A stretch of DNA of 64,000 bases from Epiperipatus broadwayi (GCA_028023455.1 JAQFVV010000553.1:60001-124000); one strand, 5' to 3'; positions 35,880 through 49,099 are shown, counted from the stretch's first letter. The notes: generated by a model not told the origin, from the sequence alone. Program-made: numbers and translations.

Positions 35880-36180
35880 TATATCACTAATCATCACATG
35901 ATCACCATTCTTTATGCATACACAAGTTGTTTACATGCAGGCTAAACTCTCCATACAGATCCAAGGCTCATCACTGATGAAAGCCACAAGCTAGAAACTA
36001 GTCTGGGATTATTGAATGAGTAGCCACTAAATAGGGATTTTATACACAAATCTTCTTGCATCCATTGATTACTCTGGTTTTGCACCAAGTGGCACTACTA
36101 TATGGAGAGTTTAGCCTCTGGGCAAACAGCTTGTGTACACATAAAGAATGGTAATCATATGATGTTTAGCGGTTTAAGAC
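35880..36180 (+). mobile_element. P2 element with long imperfect inverted ends
   Basis: The left end 'catcacatgatcaccattct' and 'gctaaactctccatacag' are mirrored by 'tatggagagtttagcctctg' and 'aagaatggtaatcatatgat' at the right. A hammerhead motif lies between them. It is the most complete short P2 form. Confidence 0.65.
35959..36018 (+). ncRNA. Hammerhead ribozyme motif, P2
   Basis: CTGATGA (35974-35980), stem II AGC-CACAA-GCT, GAAA (35994-35997), stem III ACTAGT and triplet GTC (36001-36003) are all intact. Stem I is weakened: TGGGA replaces TGGGG, and TTGAAT replaces TTGGAT opposite ATCCAA. Confidence 0.55.
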
Positions 36181-36940
36181 ATTTCAAGAAATTTGCAATC
36201 ACATCAGTTTATTTTGTCTTACTCACATCAATCTTAAAAAATTGCTAAAACTGATGAGTGACAAAAGTCACTATTTTTAAAATGATTTTTAAAATTTAAT
36301 ATTTGAAGCAGCTTTAATATATTTTTAAAGTAATCAATCCTTTTTATTTAGGAATTCAATATATTTCAGTTTATTTTTTGATATATTACGCATTACTTTT
36401 ATTTCTTATGCATAAACAATCTTACTAATTTGGTTTTCCAAAAATTTAGTAACAAAAAAGGTTTTTCTTAAATAAGAATAACTTCCAATAAAGATAACCT
36501 TTAATAGTAAACAAAAATCAAGTCACACATCACATGACTTAACTTAATAATGTAATTGATCATGTTATTATAAATGCATAAATATTTTTATAAAGTTGGA
36601 AATTATTATAATTGTTTTAGTCTTAGAATGTATATATATATTAATAATAAATTGAAAAAATGTTTTTAACATCTGCAATCGAAAAAGGTTTATTTTCTTA
36701 ATTTGAATTAGTTTCTTAGACATAGCTAGCACATTTTCAGTGAGGTACACCAGAACTATAATTCTCACTGATTGGCTAGATATGCTACCGTGCTTATTGA
36801 GGAATTATTGTGGCAATTAGATTTTCCATATTTCATTTGGTCAGAAATTGAATTCTGTTTCCTTTCTTATTAATGACTTGACAAAACTGTCATTATCAGT
36901 TAGTTACTTTTTTCACCAAACATTACAACTTTGAATTGTT

Positions 36941-37237
36941 GTATTTTTATATTGGACTATTTTCATCATGATAGCTCAATTGGCTAGAATGTTACCTTAA
37001 AATTCAATACTCAAAAATCTAAAGGTCCAGGTTCGAATCCCATGCTAGTACTGTCACTGGTTGGCCAGTAATTTCTGAAGAAGAGGGGAGAATAATACCT
37101 CTCAAAATGTTGTGCATATACTAACCTGTTTGATGTGCTATTACTAACAGTTGAATGTATTTGGAATATGTAAATAAAGTTAGATTTTTCTAATGACATT
37201 CAATACTCAAATTAGAAATAATCCAATATAAAAATAC
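36941..37237 (+). repeat. SINE-like repeat S1, copy 4, with inverted ends
   Basis: A polymerase III A box (TAGCTCAATTGGCTAGA, near 36973) and a perfect B box (GGTTCGAATCC, 37030-37040) identify a tRNA-derived head. Then come 'tctgaagaagaggggag' and the tail 'acagttgaatgtatttggaa'. The whole unit is flanked by 22-bp inverted ends (36941-36962 and 37216-37237) differing at one base. Terminal inverted repeats are not normal for SINEs. Confidence 0.7.
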
Positions 37238-37584
37238 AAGTAAAACATCATCACCACAAACTTTCAGGAAAACATTACAACTTTGAACATTAGAAAATTT
37301 CTGTAGAGGGTGTAAGTAAATAACCTTAGCATTATTCTGTATTTATGTGGTGTTTAATTATTTATTTACATATAGATGTAGTTATTTAAATAAAAAATTC
37401 AAGGATTAACACTATATAGAATTATTGATTTGACTTTGCAAATAAAGCTTTTCATTTCCAGTATCTAAGAACATAGTAGCAAATTAATACTGATGCTTAT
37501 GGTAAAATACTACGATATAATTTTTTTGTGTTTAATATATACATATGCATGTGTGACTATGGATTTTGATGCCATAAAAATGTC

Positions 37585-37790
37585 ACATCACATGATCACC
37601 ATTTCTTATGCTTGCTCACAACTGTTATTAAAACAGGCAATCCTCTCCATACAAGCCTTCTGTCATCCATTGATTACTCTGGCTTGCACTGATTGGCACT
37701 ACTGTATGGAGTGTTTTGCCTGTTTAATAACAGTTATAAGCAAGCATAAGAAATGGTGATCATGTGATGTTTAGTGATTTAATATCAATC
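37585..37790. mobile_element. P2 foldback without hammerhead
   Basis: 'catcacatgatcaccatttc' and 'ttattaaaacaggcaatcct' are mirrored by 'gtttaataacagttataagc' and 'aatggtgatcatgtgatgtt'. The hammerhead-bearing middle is deleted. Confidence 0.65.
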
Positions 37791-38175
37791 CTGCATAATA
37801 GGATAGTGGTAGCTATGGTTATTAAAGAACCAAAGGCACCAAAATGTATGGGTACTGAACTGAGTTCAGATCTATATGACTATATAAGCTAATAAGCTTG
37901 GATTGAAAATATTGTGTTTTCAAATTTTATTCTCATAGTTTTGTAGTTAAGTAGAGATAAAAAGTGATTGCTGGAGGGTTCCATTAGATCCTAAAATCTG
38001 GGTGCAGTGCACTCAGATCCAAGGCTCCTCACTGATGAAAGTCACAAGCTGGAAACTACTTTGGGGATATTGGGTGCATAGGCACTAGATAGGGATTTTA
38101 TGCACAAGTCTTCTGGCATCCATTGATTATTCTGGATTGCATTGAGTAGCACTACTGTGTGGAGAGTTTTTCCTG
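37791..38175 (+). repeat. P2 body with inactivated hammerhead
   Basis: Contains ATCCAA, CCTCA, CTGATGA (38032-38038), GAAA (38052-38055) and TGGGGATATTGG, but the cleavage triplet GTC has become CTT. The P2 landmarks 'gattgctggagggttccatt' and 'tggagagtttttcctgcca' flank it. Confidence 0.6.
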
Positions 38176-38649
38176 CCACAAAAATGTTTTAGGTAAGATA
38201 ATAATCTTATATATATGACAGATCTTTAAAACCAATTGTTTTTGGAGGCTCTGTATAAAGTTTTAATAATTTCACATCTAGGTATTTGATTTAGGATACC
38301 ACTCTGCATGGTGCTTGCCATGATCAAGCAGTGGGTGTGCCTTACTGGCTTATGAATTTCAGCTTAATCTTCAATTTTGGTACTCAAACATCATACAATC
38401 TTTGGAGAGACAAACCATTCGATTATTATTATTATTTATGACCTTCATTTCTACAAACTATCTTATGTGAAAGATTAATTGATCTTGAAATATATCTTCC
38501 ACATGTCTTTGATTTGAATATTTTAGCTAAAAAATTTCTGTATAACATGGGTTTTTGCTAGAGAGATTATGTGATGCTTAAGTACCCTAGTGGCACATTG
38601 AGCACATCAGTTCAGTTGATTTGATCAAATCAAAAATTTTTTATTTTAC

Positions 38650-39165
38650 TCAGGTGAGAATTGATTCTGTATTCTTTAATTCTTGACTTAGCCTGAGAAT
38701 CAATTCAATACTCTCTTTTTTTAGCCTAAGAACCACTTCAGTTATATTTAACCCTTGAGTTATTCTAAAAATCAATTCTATGCACTTTACTCTTGAGTTA
38801 GCTTGTAGAAAAATTTAGTACTCTTTCTTTAACCATTGAGTTATCTGAGAATCAGTTCAATATTTTTTCTAACTCTTGAATTAATCTGAAAATCGAGTCA
38901 GTATTTCTTAACTCTTGAGTTAGTCTAAAAGTCGATTCTATACTCTTTAACTCTTGGGTTAGCCTGTCAATCGATTCGATATTTCTTTTAACTCTCGAGT
39001 TAGCCTGACAATCGATTCAATATCCGAGTTAACCTGATCAATTCAATACTGCTTAACTCTTGATTTTAGCCTGTGAATCGATTCCAATATTCATTAATTC
39101 TTCTTAGGAGTCGATTCATTACTCTTTAATTATTGCGTTAGCCTCAGATTCATTTTAATACTGTT
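38650..39165 (+). repeat. ~48-bp minisatellite, about ten units
   Basis: Degenerate units of the form 'ttaactcttgagttagcctg' followed by 'aatcgattcaatactcttt'. Period about 45-55 bp. Non-coding. Confidence 0.8.
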
Positions 39166-39227
39166 TAATAAATGACATTCCATTTATTTGTTGCGCTTCT
39201 GGAGTAATTTTATAATATATGTTTATA

Positions 39228-39405
39228 TCATCATCATCATTATCATTTTTTCATTTTTAACCACTATTGATTTTCTATATAATGAAAGTCTCCCCATGTT
39301 TAATCCAGTTTTCCGATCCATAACCTCTCTGCTCCACATCGCACCAACAAATTTCCACCGTATCCATCTCACACACGGCCTTTTTCTAGATCTTTTACAA
39401 TGTAT
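39228..39405 (-). pseudogene. 5'-truncated RTE fragment
   Basis: 'atcatcatcatcattatcat' and the following bases match the 3' end of the RTE element at 7406 in the same strand orientation ('gtctccccatgtttaatcca', 'catctcacacacggcctttt'). The fragment is diverged. Confidence 0.75.
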
Positions 39406-40672
39406 ATATATTTTAAATCAATTTTATGACGCTGCGCTGCTGGCGTGGTCTTATAAGTAAAAAAAATATACGCCTGATTCTATTAAAGTCTTCCACCACC
39501 CCCCTCTTAAGATAAGAATTTAATAGGATAACTATAATTGCGATTTACTTGTTCAAAAATGTTAAAAGATTTTGCTTTTTCAATAAAGTTTTACATTACA
39601 TTTTAAGGTCAACATCTCTTTTGCATTATTAATGATTTTTCTCAAACCTAATTTTAATTAACCATTGTATTTACTAAAAATACTTTTCTCACATGAGAGT
39701 GAGATTAATTATAATTAAAAGCATAATAAGAGATAATTTATTCATAAGAAAAGACTAAAAAAATAACTCATTAATACCCCTCCCCCTCTTTTTATAGAAA
39801 TATTTAACTAAAAATAAATTGATAGCTATTTAAAATTTTAATAGTGTACTAATTTCGTTTGATTGACTGCTAAATAATAAATGAACTTATTTTTAATAAC
39901 GGCGCATCGTCCTATTACTCAGAAAACTGTTCATTTAAAGCATTGTCACAATCGACGAAAATATTACAATTATTTATATACGTAAAACACAGTGGAGGGC
40001 GAATCACATTAAGCTTACATTGTTTTCTTTTAGAGATAGTAAATCATCTTCATCTGACCAATTCTCATTAGTTAGAGACTTTCACTCTTTAGTGAAAATA
40101 GTAAATACCCATTTACCAATCAATAATTAGGTGGCTAGCAAGTGTGGCTTTGATTTAATTATTTTTACAAAATCGTAGGTTTATCTGGAAATTCACAGCA
40201 ACCTAAAAAAAAGTTCTATCCAGGTTCGAACTCAGAAATATAGGAATCTCAGAAGATGTGCTCATTGTCGTGTCATATGATTCTTTCTTAAACAGAATAA
40301 GTATAAAATGATTTGCACAATTGTAAAAAAAAAAACAACTTTAGATACCCCTTCCCTCACTCATATGCTTGTAAATTAAATAGTCTTTTAAAAAGTAGGT
40401 TTTCTAACTTAAAATAAATCATTTGGCTAAAAATCCTATAATTAACCAATGCGTTTTAATCATCATTATTATGGTTTTGCTATTGTTTCTATCAAATTTT
40501 AAAAATTGCAACATATTTTGATGATTTATTATAAAACAATGATATTGATAATGCATACTATATTATAAAAGCTCACATTAATAAAATTCTAAATAACAAC
40601 CTATATTCATTAAGCCATAAACTCTTAATTATCATATTAGTACCAAAAAAAAAAAAAAAACATTTCAAGATA
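39406..40672. other. AT-rich sequence, no gene recognised
   Basis: A B-box-like 'ccaggttcgaactcag' near 40220 hints at another tRNA-derived fragment, but no A box or body was recognised. Confidence 0.3.
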
Positions 40673-41921
40673 CCATATTTCTTCAAATCTAAGATACAAA
40701 AAATTTGGAAAAATAAAAGAGGCGTGTGTCTTAAATTCGGAGAGAAAGTTTTTAACATCTTATTTTTGCGGTTCTTTGCTTTAGGCTATACATGTACATA
40801 GAATACATAGTACATGTTTGGAATAACATGTTCAATCTTTTTTAATCAATATTTTTTTGGATTAATTTTGTAAATAGCGGTAACTCTCTTGCTCTCTCTC
40901 AGACTCTTACTTTTAATGTTATTTTGCCAATTTTATCGGTATTTTGTCGAGAAAGGTTTACCAAACAACCTTTAGAATATTTTTACAACTAACAAATCAA
41001 TATAACAATGAGATAAGAGCCTGCCTTCCAAGACCCTGATTGGCTGATTGTTGTTCCTCCACAAGACAGCACCTGTCAAAATTTTGACAGTTCCAATAGC
41101 TTCCTTTTGATTCTTAAAATGAAATGAATATTTTAGAATCTTTTTACATTATTTTGCAAATGTTGACAATTCTGATGTTTTCATTTTGATTTTTAAAGTG
41201 AAAACAAATGTTTTAGAATCTTTCAATGTTATTTTGCTAATTTTATCATTCTTTTATCAAGAAAACTTTACTGAATAGTCTTTAGAATAGTTTTATAACT
41301 AATAAATCAATATAACAATAAGATAAGAGCCTGCCTTCCTTTGGTGCTCAATTGGTTGATTATTGTTCTCTACACAAGAAAGCACTGTCAAAATTTTGAC
41401 AGTTCCAATAGCTTCCTTTGATTTTAAAGTGAAAGCGAATGTTTTAGGATCTTTTAATGTTATTTTGCCAATGTCGACAATTCCAGTGTTTTCGTTTGAA
41501 TTTCAAAGTGAAAACGAATATTTTAGAATCATTTTTTTTTACATATTTTTAATTCTTTCCACAAAATATTTTTAAAAATATAAATTATTTTAGAAGAATG
41601 ATTCAGATTTTAATAGAAAAATGTACTTTTACATGAAAGCAAATTGACAAAGAAATTATAACATTTGACAGCAATTTAAATAGTTTAAGGAAGATGTACC
41701 TGATGCAATAGCGAAGTTGAGAAAACAAGTTCTGAAAGTGAAGATGTAGAAAGTGAACATAATATATATCTGAAAAAGATTCACAATAAATTAGGTGAGT
41801 TTATTGTATTCATATTAGTTTCCTATTTAAGTACATATCTGCATCTTAGATTTGGGAGTTAATTTTTTCCCAATTTTTCGGGCTTAAAATCCTACTGGGT
41901 CTTAGATTTGGGGTAATATGG
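40673..41921. mobile_element. Non-autonomous TA-flanked inverted-repeat DNA element
   Basis: The left end 'ccatatttcttcaaatctaa' and the reverse complement of the right end, 'ccatattaccccaaatctaa', match closely. Both sides carry TA, as expected of a Tc1/mariner-superfamily target duplication. There is no transposase frame. Inside, ~310 bp is tandemly duplicated (about 40915-41225 and 41228-41530; 'gataagagcctgccttcc' in both). Confidence 0.6.
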
Positions 41922-41923
41922 TA

Positions 41924-44900
41924 ATAAAAAATGAATTGCTTGGAGAAAAGTACCAGTGATTCTCATAGATAATTGCTGTTCTCAGACAATAATTAAATCA
42001 ATATATTTACCACCAGGAGTGACTGCTGCAGAAAACAGATATAACAACAAATATATTTACCAAAAGACAGTGAGTCAAGAAAGATACATACGCTTCTGAA
42101 TTCTTTACAATGATTCTTTTAGACTGAAAAAGTAATTCCAAGTTTGAATAATAGCCATAAGTAACATTTATATCTAAGCAATGCTGCTGAGTCCAATTTT
42201 GGCAGTAATATTGCAGGGAAAATTGATTCAATTGCTATCTGCATGTAATCTGATTGGTTATTATGAGTACTTATTACTGGTATGTTGGTGGTTCAGGGAT
42301 ACATGACTAAAATGTTTCATCCTGCATAGCTATCTTTTTTTGAAGACTAAAATTCTGGTAATTTTAGCAGAATAATCCATGGCACACCCACTAACAGTAA
42401 CATTAATCAATATTTATAAGAGATCCATATATTTTTTTCCAATAGTCAAACTTGTGAACAACTTGCTTATTGAAAATAAGTAAGACCTATTGGGCATTAG
42501 CTGGAATAGTTCTATAAATTATTTACAGTAGATAATTGAATGGATTTATTACATGAGAGTTTATAAAAAGTTTGAGTGTTTGAATTAACAAATCTGTGCA
42601 CAGTCTTATGAACAACATATAAAGGGATTATGAAATCAGATAAAATTGAGAGATTACATATCCAAGATTTTATTATTCTATGACATATTCTTATATTGCA
42701 TTAAACATGAAAGTAGTCATACAAAGTGCTAATAAAATGCTTTGTATGTGAGCCCACTCCGTGGGTTTGTGCCACAATGCTGCAAAATTAGGTTGCTTTT
42801 CTTTGATTTAATTTAATTTTAGGGTAATGTTAATTAATGAATCAGTCACTAGATGGCTTTCTGCAGCAATTTTGTAGTGTAAATTTCTGATATTTGTTAA
42901 TTAGACTGTAATATTGGCTGTATACATATGTATAATAAAGTAATGAAATGACTCCAAATACAATAATTATCTGTCTTAAAAACAGCATAGACCCATAATT
43001 ATAGATCTAGTCTAACTGATAAAATAATACAAATACATAAATAATACTTATAATAAAATAAAATAATCAGTTAACATCAGCAAAATCAAGTGCTGAAGAA
43101 TCCATTTTTTAAAATCATTCTTTTATCAATTAACTTAAATTTGTTATTAAGGCAAGTCAGTGTGCAGCCCCTATAGTATGCCACTAGGTGCATTGCACCT
43201 CTGCACCTTGGCATGGAACAGGCCTTCTTGTACAACTGTGCTATATTATTTATCCAATTTACCACTTTTCTTTGAAAAATAATTGCAAAAATATTCATAT
43301 ACCACACTTTTTGTTAACAAGGGTTACTGCTTGTAGTATTTTTTTTGAAGATAACAACAATTTGTATGTTTAAGCAATATACACATAAATATTAATCCAT
43401 AAGTGCCAATTCCTAATTGGTTATTATATATAAATTGCATTTTATGCGTAATCAAACCAATAAAATATTTACAATCTGTTGTTAATTTATTGTCTAATGG
43501 TAGTGTTGCTTTGACAACATATTGCTAAAATTCTATTGGTTTATTTAAACATGAGAGCTGTGATGGTGTAATTTACATACACATATAATGTCAAACAAAA
43601 TAATATACAATAAAACAAAATGTTGGAAAGTAGCTTTACAATTTTCATTATATCAATAAATAAAAGCTATAACTTACGACATGGGTCACATCTTGAGTAA
43701 TATTTACAATAAATGCTATTCAAGATGGCAGCCATGTTTTAAGCTAAAGCTTTTCATTTATTTATTCATTGGTATATTGAAAATTGTAGAATTAATTCCT
43801 TGTTTTAATGTATATATCTCAATCAGTATTATTTCGATGACTTTTTAAAGCAATGTTAAAACTTTTTAGAAGGAAATAAAAAGACATACGATATATACAT
43901 ATACGTGTAAACATTTTCAAATGATAATGTTATGGTAAAAAAAAATAAAAATTGCATGAGTTTCTTTATTAGTCAAATTCTTAATTTGGTTTTACTTACC
44001 CACTTGACTTTTGTCAAGTAGGGAAAATTTGGAAAATGTCTTTTCATATAATTAGTGGCAAAGAACCCTGCCTGCCATAAAATCAGATTAACCATCCAAG
44101 TGTTTAGCATGTCAGAAAAGATTCTGTTGGGGGTTGCTGCGGAAAGCACATTGACTGTGTTTATCCTTGGCTGGACAAATATTGACAATGCTTTTTCAAT
44201 ATGGTGGAGTGATTTGATTAACTCTGTTACAAGCTGTTATTCAATATATAAGATTTTTTCTTCCTCGCGACTAAAAAAAAAAAATCAATCCCACAATTCT
44301 TAATTTTCCCCCTGAAATTCAAGTAAATTTAAACTCCAGGAGTACATTATACATTTGGCATAATTTAACAGATGCTTTTTGATTTCCACATTCAATTACA
44401 TTTCGAAGCATCTCCTCCAACTGATTTTTAAATGATTTAATTAATTAAAATGTTTAATTAATATTCAGCGCAAGCTTTTAAATTTTTTTTTTTTTAATTT
44501 TTAAACTTAATTAATAAACAATGCGACCATTTCTTATTAGTTAAAATTTAATTACAGTTGTCAGCGGTAAATGATTTGAAAGTGTTTTTTTTTTTTTATA
44601 AAATAAATTTGGAGTAAAAATACGACTTTTTTTTTATTTGAAAACATTTTTATTAAACAAAATTGTAAAATCCACTCAGAATATTTTAAAACTACTGTAT
44701 CAGACATTTTCCTAGTCAGTTTGACTTTTGCTTGACCACATCTGCATGAAAATTGTAACATTAGTGCTAAATTAAAATTTGAGACTCGCTTATAAAATGA
44801 GAGAGAGGAGGGAAACCCCCTAGATGTTTAAACGACAACAGCAACATGAAAAGACATAGGAGAAATTTTAATGAAGAACTTTTTCATAGTTGATAAAACA

Positions 44901-45470
44901 TGAATTTTTTTTTTCAATTGAGTGAAATTTTCAAGAAAAATAGCATTTCATCTGAAAAAAAGAAACCAACCATTCATAATATTAAGTGATGCTTCAGATG
45001 AAAAACAATGTGTAACTATTTATTAGAACAAAATTTTAAACATGGCTTCTGACTCACAGAAATTCAAATAAATAAGCATAAAGTCAATAGCAATCCCCTA
45101 CCCTTCGACTGTTCTACAGTTAATTTGCTACTTGGAATTTCTTATTAGTATTGAGAATATTAAATATTAGTAAATTATTGTAGTAGGATTTAATATTTTA
45201 ACATCCATTGTTTATAAAACATTTTAATAGTAGCGTAACTTTTTTTTTGATTAATGGGCTTACAGGGCAATACATATTACAGGCTATAGTATTTGATAAT
45301 AAGAAAGTTTGAAAAGAAAAATTGCTTATATGAAGTATGAAAAATTGAACAAAAAATAATAATAATAACTTTTAATACAAGAGCAATAATGTACTTTGTT
45401 AATATTTTAAATAATGTCACATGACTCTCACATAACTGCTGCCTATATGTTGCTGTTTTAGCAGCATACG
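41924..45470. other. No gene recognised
   Basis: Many short frames and poly-A/T runs. Frames around 43973-44303 on both strands lie in a slightly less AT-rich patch but show no domain. No repeat family recognised. Confidence 0.35.
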
Positions 45471-45477
45471 ATGCAAT

Positions 45478-46200
45478 GCGATGCACTATGGCTTCTCCTT
45501 TCTTGGAGGCAGGAATCTCTCAGCCACTATGCCCAGAGAAACATGTTCACCACCTTATCTTCATTTTCCATTTCCCACTGTAAGTTTTTCCCATAGTCTT
45601 CTCTATCTTGTTCTATTCCATTTCTGCAACATTATCTTTGTCCACTCTATACCTTTATATCAAATTCCCCCTTATCTTTTTCCAAACCCAGCATAAAAAC
45701 CAAGAACCCACTTTCTAAATAATTACTTCGGTTATATTTATTCTTCCACAACTTCTTTATTTGTATCCTTTCTGCTTGCAGGTATTTATATTCAACTAAC
45801 AAATGCCTAATATTTTCTATGCCTTAAATTACCCATACTTTTCCATTTATGCATATATTTCCTTGTTGCTAACGATCCTGTTTGGCCTTAAATAGTAAAC
45901 TACTTTCTTTGCTATTATCATAAGTTAACTCACACACAATATTCTGTTTACTTCTATATATATTTAAACCCCTTTTCCCCTCTCCATCTCTCCAACTCCC
46001 TATTTTTTATTAATACATCTATTCTTCTATCCCATTCCTTTCCACTATAACACTCAACAATTCTCTTAACACAGTGATCCCACCTTTTGTGTAAGTATAC
46101 TGACATAAAGTCTTTATTCAAAACTTTATCACCCATCAGACTATTTTGGCTATTCTCTTATTATCCATAAATTGCAATCTACCAAACATTTTCATTTTGC
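45478..46200 (-). pseudogene. 5'-truncated LINE copy (same family as 48.3-56.6 kb)
   Basis: On the minus strand, RWDHCVKRIVECYSGKEWDRRIDVLIKN (46136-45954) matches RWDGCVRRIVECYSGKEWDRKIDALLKN of the large copy. The sequence then follows that copy through its C-terminal part to a degenerate CATCA-type tail at 45478. Stops and a small deletion near 46140 make it non-coding. Where the large copy has a long (AT)n run, this one has only a few AT units. Confidence 0.8.
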
Positions 46201-46211
46201 TTTTATATATA

Positions 46212-46375
46212 TAATATAAATAAAATGTCCGTTAAATAAAACAATATTGTAATTATTATTGAAATAATAAATTTAATGGTTTACAAACTATTATAAACAA
46301 TCCTTAAATCCGCAGAAGTACTTTCGGTTAATTTCTTAAACCTGCCTCAACTGCCATTAAATTAAAAAAAAACAC
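46212..46375 (+). repeat. Penelope-end-like fragment
   Basis: 'aaataaaatgtccgttaaat', 'aatggtttacaaactattat' and 'ccgcagaagtactttcggtt' match 57870-58020, the region beyond the Penelope-like frame. It directly abuts the LINE fragment on one side and P2 sequence on the other. Confidence 0.7.
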
Positions 46376-46379
46376 CTTT

Positions 46380-46565
46380 ATGCCACCTACTGGAAACTTT
46401 AGTAAGTAATGGATACCAGATGATAGAGCTTATTAAATCCCTATTATGTGCTCTATTCCAAGCTCCAAAGCTCTTCATTGATAAAAGTCATAAGCTTGCA
46501 ATTAGTCTGGGCATATTGAATAGGGTAGCCTGGATAGGGATTTATTAAGCTTACAGTAGGTGACA
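46380..46565 (+). repeat. P2 fragment with decayed hammerhead
   Basis: 'atagagcttattaaatccct' and 'gcaattagtctgggcatatt' are P2 landmarks. The core reads TTGATAA, so it is inactive. Confidence 0.45.
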
Positions 46566-46919
46566 AAAGAATGATGAAAGAAAAATGTATTTAAGTAATG
46601 ATTATATTTGTTAGTATAATCAAATTTTATAGAATATATTAGTAAACCAAAGGCGATGGAAATATATATTTGGAAGAATATATTAAAAATCTATTGTACA
46701 TATAAATAAGATCATAAGTGATGGAAGTGATGATTTATATAGCACATTAAATCACAGCCATTTTAAATTCTTATTTTGACTGTGCCAAATCGGCTGTGTT
46801 TGATCTGAATTGCAGGTTTCAGACTCAAACCAATATTGATATCAATAAAAATATAAACACTTGAAGTTAAGACATATAATTATTAGAAACAAATATACAT
46901 ACATATACAATCAATAAAT

Positions 46920-47520
46920 ACAATTGTACGTAGATAAATGTAGTTAATACTGTGCTGGTTATGCCGGACTCACTTCCACTGTATATATTAGTTTACCTCA
47001 TGAGTTCTAGTCAAGACTCCTTTCGGCTGTGCTGGACAGCTTGCCTCAAGTAAAAGTTGAAGACTCTTCTGGCTGTTCTGGATAGCTTGCCTCGAGTCGG
47101 CCATAGTCTTAGCAGCTTCCAGTCCTATCATGGACTTGCCTCACCATATAGATATATTGGAAATGACTATAGTGAAAACACCTTCACTGATGGAAGGGGT
47201 GGAGAGCATGCTCAGTCATTCAGGTTGGACAGATGTTCTCTCTCTCAAATCATTCTAGCTTGCTTCCAAAAAGGTTAACTATTTATTGCCAGACGCTCTA
47301 CCTTATTGGCAGCAATCAGATTGAGAAAGCACCATTGTCTATTGGCCCATACTAACCAAAGGTAGGATTTTATACACATTTTTACCAATTGGCCATACTT
47401 ATGTTTTACCCTTTGGCCATGTTTATACATTAGTTGTACACATGTTTACACATTGGTTAGCAGCAATGAGTGCTCAATCCAATTAGGTAGGAAGGAATCT
47501 GGACTAGTTCATTTCTGAAG
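46920..47520. other. Less AT-rich unique segment
   Basis: A patch of higher G+C with an internal ~60-bp duplication ('gctgtgctggacagcttgcc' and 'gctgttctggatagcttgcc'). A 73-codon frame at 47057-47278 has no recognisable motif. It might be part of an LTR or untranslated sequence, but no supporting boundary was found. Confidence 0.3.
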
Positions 47521-48339
47521 TCAAGGTCAGATATGACAGAGTTTTTTCTTTCTTTTTAAAAGAATAGTGATTCTATATTGCAGTGAATATGTTCTCAGTC
47601 CAAGATGTTGAAAGAGGCTTAGCATAATAACAAACATTCAAACTTAAGCTTTTCTTATCTAAACGTTTCTAGCACTTATAATTTAATTGAATTAAATTAA
47701 TGTTATTGTGTTAGTATCTAACATACAGGGTATATATATAGATATGTGTGTGTGTGTGAAAGTCTGAGCTCAAAATACCCCTATATATTATGTTATTGTG
47801 TTAGATAAATATTCTTCTACAGTCTTTATTACTAAAAGTGAAAGTTGGGAAAAAGCTTAAGAAATGAACAACCATTTTACATGTTACTTTAAATCGAGGT
47901 TATTTCAAGTTGTTAACACGTAGACTTATCGTGCTACATAAATGTTTTTTTACAGTCTTTAGGGAAACTTTCAGCATTAAAAATGTTCTATACTAATTTT
48001 AAATAGTAAAAATATAGAGTTGTGATAAACTTACGATATTTGAATCTTCCAGTGTTTTGTTAAAAATTTTAAATTATTCTTCTTCTACAATCTTTATTAA
48101 TGACATATTTCAGAATATTGTTTTTTATTTGTCGTTTGAAAAAAAGCCCGGAAGTTATATTAAAATATGAATGAAATTAACGTTATTGTCATTCTGTGTT
48201 TAAATTAATTTTATTGTGTTCGACAAATATTCTTCTAGATTCCACTTCATCCAATGCTGATTAATCTGCCATAATTAGATTAGCCTGCCGTAACGATGAT
48301 GGATGTGCATTAAATAATATTGAATTTAGTGCACTATAA

Positions 48340-48810
48340 AGACCCCAGGAGGTGGAGACCCACACAATATATTATGTATTGGTAGAGAAAGAGGGAATGA
48401 GTAAAGTACGAAAAATTAAGGTGTTTGATAATGAAGAAAGAGTATGTAATAGTGATTATAATTTCTTTGTAATTGAAATGGTTAGTAATGTGATGGAAAA
48501 TAGAAATAAAAGTAGAAACAATAGTGAAAGATGTGGATGGAGAGTGAATGATAAGAATAAGTTAGAAGAGTATAAAATGCAAGTTGAAGAAACCATGGAA
48601 GAGTTGGTTGGAAATGAGTATGAGGACTGGTATGATAAAATAAAAAAAGTGGCAAGTAGGGTTTTAGGTGAGAATATTGAGAAGAATAAAAGTAATAGAA
48701 AAATGAGAATTAGTAAAAGTGTAAAAGAGAGGAAAAAAGCATGCAGAGAATATGTGTGCTATTAAGAACAAAGAAAGTAAAAAAGATATTAATGCTAAAT
48801 GGGAAAAGTA
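48340..48810 (+). pseudogene. LINE, 5' portion (end of endonuclease), split by insertion
   Basis: The 137-codon frame 48352-48765 ends an APE endonuclease domain (NSDYNFFVIEM where SDH is usual), then a charged linker. A one-base shift near 48760 breaks it. The sequence halts at a TA (48809-48810) where a 5.3-kb inverted-repeat element begins, and resumes at 54098. The element is truncated at its 5' end within the endonuclease. Confidence 0.7.
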
Positions 48811-48879
48811 CACCTGGGTCTTGTTTTACGTGGATTTATTTATCGCGATTTTGAAGTTATGTGATTCATGTTTCTTCGG

Positions 48880-48975
48880 AAGTCGAACTCCAATAATGCG
48901 CTATTACTTTAAATAATAAATTTCATGCACTTATGTCATATTGAAAGTAATAGCACATTATTGGAATTCGACTTT
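48880..48975. repeat. Hairpin within the 5.3-kb element
   Basis: 'gtcgaactccaataatgcgc' is mirrored by 'gcacattattggaattcgac' around a ~35-base loop. Confidence 0.75.
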
Positions 48976-49099
48976 CATTTTAGTAATTTTAATATTTTCA
49001 GTGCTTTATAATAGTAAGATTTTATGTAATAATAAAATTAAAATCATGATTTCCACATTTTATGTATACCCACATTAAATTTTACAAAATTATAATATA

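Noticed and set aside
43973-44303. Overlapping frames on both strands
   Set aside because: No domain or repeat match; mutually overlapping frames suggest chance.
45481-45696. 71-codon plus-strand frame
   Set aside because: Antisense of a LINE fragment on the minus strand.
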